Shown here in pieces: positions 60,835 to 64,000 of a stretch of 64,000 nt of DNA; the first letter of the stretch is position 1, and each line of letters starts with the position of its first letter. Origin of the DNA: Rikenellaceae bacterium. Lineage in GTDB: Bacteria > Bacteroidota > Bacteroidia > Bacteroidales > Rikenellaceae. The stretch covers positions 1-64,000 of the forward strand of contig SUZE01000009.1 in NCBI GenBank assembly GCA_015060075.1, read 5' to 3'. The translations under genes were made by a program, and so were the position numbers. A model generated the notes under the pieces. That model did not search any database. It was given only the letters and a program-made list of their open reading frames with translations, and was not told where the DNA came from.

Positions 60835-62145
60835 TTAGAAGAATACCAGCGACATCAGAATATAGGTCGGCAGGAGTACTATCAGCGAAAATTTGAAGAT
60901 ATAACCGAAGAACGATGGCATTCGTACGCCGTCATTTTCGGCTACCGCCTTGACCATAAAGTTAGGTCCATTGCCGATATAGGTCATCGCTCCAAACAGT
61001 ACCGAGCCGAGTGCAATGGCGGTAAGAAGCTGAACAGGAATACCCGCAACAAGTGTTGCCCCCTCAGCCATAGGCAAGCCTGCCGCTACGGTATGGAACG
61101 CCACTGCGGTAGGGGCATTATCGAGGAACGAACTCAACGCTCCCGAAAAGAAGAAGAACTGCGAAGGCTTGCTGATACCGAGCGAAGCGGCATTCTCATT
61201 CAAAAACAGCAGTGCCGGAGTCATCGTTACGAAGATACCGATAAAGAGTATCGCCACCTCGGTAATCGGCTCCCACGAGAAGTGATTTTCGTGGCGCACT
61301 CGCCTACGGGTTGAGATTATCGACAACAGCAAGATTGTAATCAGCACAATCTCACGCAGGAATGTCATATACCATGGAGCATTTTCGGCAGCCATAGCGG
61401 GAATTTCGGCAGGATTGATAAACGCCACTGCCAAGAGTATCGCCGAGAGGTAGAAGAGGTTTACCGTACCGGAGAAGGAGATTCGTATCGGCTCATCGCT
61501 CTCATTCTCGGAGCGAGGGCGCACACCGATAACCTCTTTGCGTTTCCAGATATAGGTATCAATCACAATATAGATAGCCAACAACACCGAGCCCACGAAA
61601 GCCCACTGTGGGAAGAGCGTCTGGAACCACGAGAACTCCGCACCACGCAGATAGAGCAGGAATAACGGAGGGTCACCAAGCGGAGTGAGTACACCGCCGC
61701 AGTTGGCAACCATAGCGATAAAGAATAAGATGGTATGAATCTTATATGAACGGTCACGATTTATTTCGAGCAGAGGTCGGATAAGCAACATCGAAGCTCC
61801 CGTAGTGCCGACAATCGAAGCCAAGCCGTAGCCGATAAACATAATCGCTGCATTCACGATAGGGCGTGGGGTAGTGGTGTAGTTGATGCGGATACCTCCC
61901 GTAACGACATACAGCGCAGCCAAAAGGGCTATAAACGGAATGTAGTCGTAGAGCATTTGGTGTTTGAGGTTCTCGCCCAACCCTGCACGATGGAGTATTA
62001 TGGCGGTAGGAATGGCGATAACCAACACGAAAATCAACTTGTTGATGTTTTTGCCCCAGAAACGAGGTGCAATAAGCGGCATCAATGCTATCGAGAGCAG
62101 CATCAGCACAAATGGAATAAGGAGATATGGTTCTATGTTGTACAT
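60835..62145 (-). CDS. nhaD: NhaD-like sodium/proton antiporter
   Basis: A 436-residue ion transporter with about 12 membrane segments. The two conserved regions of the NhaD/ArsB clan are visible: FIAMVANCGGVLTPLGDPPLFLLYLRG and FFFSGALSSFLDNAPTAVAFHTVA, plus GAMTYIGNGPNFMVKAVAE. It probably exchanges Na+ or Li+ for protons. The annotation cannot be separated from other citrate/antiporter members by sequence alone. Confidence 0.87.
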   Translation of the reverse strand: MYNIEPYLLIPFVLMLLSIALMPLIAPRFWGKNINKLIFVLVIAIPTAIILHRAGLGENLKHQMLYDYIPFIALLAALYVVTGGIRINYTTTPRPIVNAAIMFIGYGLASIVGTTGASMLLIRPLLEINRDRSYKIHTILFFIAMVANCGGVLTPLGDPPLFLLYLRGAEFSWFQTLFPQWAFVGSVLLAIYIVIDTYIWKRKEVIGVRPRSENESDEPIRISFSGTVNLFYLSAILLAVAFINPAEIPAMAAENAPWYMTFLREIVLITILLLSIISTRRRVRHENHFSWEPITEVAILFIGIFVTMTPALLFLNENAASLGISKPSQFFFFSGALSSFLDNAPTAVAFHTVAAGLPMAEGATLVAGIPVQLLTAIALGSVLFGAMTYIGNGPNFMVKAVAENDGVRMPSFFGYIFKFSLIVLLPTYILMSLVFF

Positions 62146-62202
62146 CTGTCGAAAATTTGATTCTATACCTTTTTTGTTTTGTTGCGGTATAAATCAATTT
62201 GG

Positions 62203-62970
62203 CTATACCGCAGAGCACTCTATGCCAAGGGCTCGCACCCTTTCAGCTATCTTTTCCAACTCCTCGCGCGAGACTTTTTCAAGTGTTTTGCACGGAGTTG
62301 CACGGTCTATCGAATAGACCATGACACTGTGCGGTCGGAGAGATTCGACAACAGCAGCCCACGCAAAAAATTCTCGTTCGGTGGTGTTGTCGATATATTC
62401 ACCATTGTACTCACCACGCAGAAACATCGTCTGCATCACAAACTCTCTGCCAAATTTTTCGAGGTTTTTCACGACCTCTGCCACCGAGTAGTTGCCGCAA
62501 GGCTTGTTTATGAGGTGTGCCGTAGCATCTATTGCCGAGTCAAGTTTCAAAATCGGGTTATCCACCTTGTGCAACGCCCTGCAAACATCCTCACGATGCA
62601 ACTGTGTGGCATTGCTCAACACCGATACTTTTGCTTGCGGAGCGAACTTGTCACGCAAGGCGATAGTATCGTCAATAATACCCTCAAATTCGGGGTGAAT
62701 TGTTGGCTCGCCATTACCTGCAAATGTTATCACATCGGGAAGTTTCTCCTCCGCAGCCATTTTTGAGAGGGTGGCTTCGAGAGCCGTGCGGATATCTGTG
62801 CGAGAGTTGAAACGGGGTTTTTCTGTACGATTATCCTCATTCCAACCACATTCGCAATATATACAGTCGAAGTTGCACAACTTTGAGTGAAGCGGCAACA
62901 AATTCACACCGAGTGAGATACCCAATCGGCGTGAGTGTACAGGACCATATATGATATCGGTGAACAGCAT
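62203..62970 (-). CDS. Radical SAM protein
   Basis: The start is MLFTDIIYGPVHSRRLG (62970). The ORF-track extension of 32 residues ([12 protein letters not shown]) is the translated heptamer array and leader. The 255-residue protein has the cluster motif LCNFDCIYCECGW (CxxxCxxC), the ITFAGNGEPTIHP region (GGEP-like) and VSVLSNATQ. It resembles small Bacteroidetes radical SAM proteins of the MoaA-like group with unassigned substrate. No partner peptide or maturase is visible nearby. Function unknown. Confidence 0.85.
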   Translation of the reverse strand: MLFTDIIYGPVHSRRLGISLGVNLLPLHSKLCNFDCIYCECGWNEDNRTEKPRFNSRTDIRTALEATLSKMAAEEKLPDVITFAGNGEPTIHPEFEGIIDDTIALRDKFAPQAKVSVLSNATQLHREDVCRALHKVDNPILKLDSAIDATAHLINKPCGNYSVAEVVKNLEKFGREFVMQTMFLRGEYNGEYIDNTTEREFFAWAAVVESLRPHSVMVYSIDRATPCKTLEKVSREELEKIAERVRALGIECSAV

Positions 62971-62991
62971 TTTGCTCAATTTTTTGCTACG

Positions 62992-62999
62992 CAAAAATA
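62992..62999 (-). promoter_or_regulatory. -7 element of the radical SAM gene
   Basis: The minus strand reads TATTTTTG, about 22 bp before the start codon. Confidence 0.5.
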
Positions 63000-63021
63000 A
63001 TATAAAATTTTTAAAAAATGA

Positions 63022-63053
63022 AGTTTTCCGTTTTCCGTTTTCCGCTTTCCGAT
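63022..63053. repeat. CCGTTTT heptamer array
   Basis: GTTTTCCGTTTTCCGTTTTCCGCTTTCCG, four units, upstream of the radical SAM gene. Confidence 0.85.
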
Positions 63054-63056
63054 TAA

Positions 63057-63092
63057 AAAAACGCACAAAGCTCGTGCCTTGTGCGTTTTTGT
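63057..63092. terminator. Terminator downstream of the Omp28-like gene
   Basis: AAAACGCACAAAG ... CTTGTGCGTTTT stem with A/T runs on both sides, adjoining the heptamer array. Confidence 0.85.
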
Positions 63093-63110
63093 TTTTGCAG
63101 TAAGTGCTGC

Positions 63111-64000
63111 TTAGTTCTCGTACTCGAAATCAACCGAGCCGTGTTTTGGACACTTGACAACATTGTTTACATACCAGTTGTTGCCCTCCTTGGTCGAGAT
63201 AAATACGATTACGCGAAGGTTGTCGTGATTCCAATAGTTCTTGCCACCTTCGCCATTTTCCTTCAACAAGAAGGCAAATTCTCTCGATGCGGTCTGACCA
63301 GCCTCGATTGTACCAAGTGAGAAACCGGAGAAATCGGTGTTTGTATTCTTGCTGTCAGCAAGGCGGATACAGTTGTTATGCTTATCGAAATCAACACCTT
63401 CCAATGCTTTAACGCCATAATTTGTCTGTTTGCCGGCTACCTTATCTTCCAAGAGCCAAGCTCCGATACGGAATTCTGTTGTCTCCTTTGCCTTAACAGT
63501 AGCGTTAAGAACTATGTAGCCCTTGTCTGCGTGATACTCAGAACTTACCGCAATGCCGCCCTTAACACCAACACGAGCATAATTCTGGTTAATTGTTGAG
63601 GTTAAATCTGGAAGGCTGGCAGAAGTTTCTGACTCCTTGACAAAATCAGCATATACCATTGGATAATACATTGCATTAAGCATATTATCCAAAGTCTTTG
63701 CATCTTCCAAGTATGCAGGGTCGCTCTCGTTGTAGAGGTGAGCTGCGGCAATAACAATCTTGCTCTCCAAAGATGGAGTATTCAATACTTGGTGAAGTGC
63801 ATTCATCATATAAGGACAATTTCCACAACCTGTACCTGTAAACTGAGTCAAAAGAATACGGCGCTTGAAGTTGGTCTTCTCGGGGTTGGCGTCCTCAGGT
63901 GCAGCAGGCGCAGCAGGTGGAGTAGCAATAACATTAATTGAGAGCGTGTTCGAGATAACGGTGCCGTATGCAGCCCATACCTCAACAGAGCCTATCTCTG
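63111..64000 (-). CDS. Omp28-like secreted thiol-domain protein, 5' end outside the window
   Basis: The frame is open from the stop at 63111 to the window end; the ORF-track start (a TTG at 63851) is internal, since translation upstream reads VWAAYGTVISNTLSINVIATPPAAPAAPEDANPEKTNFKRRILL. A Pro/Ala-rich linker (residues before KRRILLTQFTG) precedes a thioredoxin-like fold with GTGCGNCPYMMNAL (CGNC, a CXXC), typical of Omp28-related outer-membrane or lipid-anchored proteins of Bacteroidetes. The visible part is 296 codons including the stop, and the missing N-terminus probably carries the signal and an Ig-like domain. Confidence 0.78.
   Translation of the reverse strand, partial: EIGSVEVWAAYGTVISNTLSINVIATPPAAPAAPEDANPEKTNFKRRILLTQFTGTGCGNCPYMMNALHQVLNTPSLESKIVIAAAHLYNESDPAYLEDAKTLDNMLNAMYYPMVYADFVKESETSASLPDLTSTINQNYARVGVKGGIAVSSEYHADKGYIVLNATVKAKETTEFRIGAWLLEDKVAGKQTNYGVKALEGVDFDKHNNCIRLADSKNTNTDFSGFSLGTIEAGQTASREFAFLLKENGEGGKNYWNHDNLRVIVFISTKEGNNWYVNNVVKCPKHGSVDFEYEN

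Overview
The window looks like chromosomal DNA from a Bacteroidales bacterium, most plausibly near Alistipes/Rikenellaceae; this is inferred from gene content only and no species can be named. Supporting signs are repeated Bacteroidetes-type promoters (-7 TAnnTTTG, often with a TTTG about 20 bp upstream), no obvious Shine-Dalgarno sequences, and lineage-typical families: DUF4290, DUF5683, a Porin_10-like putative porin, BACON and fimbrillin-like surface lipoproteins, an Omp28-like protein, fused CcsBA, a rha operon with RhaT, and a RecF-DUF721 pair.

Layout. 0-5 kb (minus): panC-panD-DUF456-M16 peptidase. 4.8-6 kb (minus): a sigma-54 activator with a receiver domain. 6.2-10.3 kb (plus): DUF4290, a thioredoxin-like lipoprotein lacking CXXC, LpxH, ThyA and DHFR, closed by a terminator. 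10.4-12.3 kb (minus): glutamine-dependent NAD synthetase. 12.3-13.3 kb: a four-helix-bundle gene bracketed by perfect 19-bp inverted repeats, then a candidate structured RNA. 13.3-14.3 kb: a Sel1-repeat protein. 14.4-20 kb (minus): pepT, OPT transporter, murF, mannose-1-P guanylyltransferase. 20.3-24 kb (plus): pssA, putative porin, lytic transglycosylase. 24 kb (minus): SDR-type threonine dehydrogenase-like gene. 25.1 kb: tRNA-Glu(CTC) with a partial 3' duplication 331 bp downstream. 25.8-28 kb: ccsBA. 28-33.7 kb: complete L-rhamnose catabolic locus (AraC regulator divergent from rhaB-rhaA-rhaT-rhaD). 33.9-38.2 kb (minus): parA-parB-DUF5683-MltD-like. 38.3-40.7 kb: CPBP protease and an unusual SDR/zinc-knuckle fusion. 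40.9-46.6 kb: outer-membrane biogenesis run (PpiC-like lipoprotein, SurA-like, OstA/LptA-like). 46.9-49.4 kb (minus): large phosphoesterase lipoprotein. 49.6-52.7 kb: pflB-pflA. 52.8-54.7 kb (minus): ferritin, a degenerate lumazine-synthase-like protein, a TPR protein. 54.9-60.7 kb (plus): three envelope proteins, recF, DUF721, mntP. 60.8-64 kb (minus): NhaD-like antiporter, radical SAM protein, and a 5'-truncated Omp28-like gene.

The most distinctive non-coding signal is a set of intergenic tandem arrays with a 7-bp period but different heptamer sequences (CGGAAAA, TTAGCCA, TCTCGTC, GTGAGTA, TTGATAA, TTTGCAT and others). They sit at gene borders throughout and sometimes supply start codons or C-terminal codons. 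Alongside them are compound loci in which a short conserved unit alternates with short palindromes of differing sequence, and MITE-like inverted-repeat elements. No CRISPR array, prophage, transposase or restriction system was seen.
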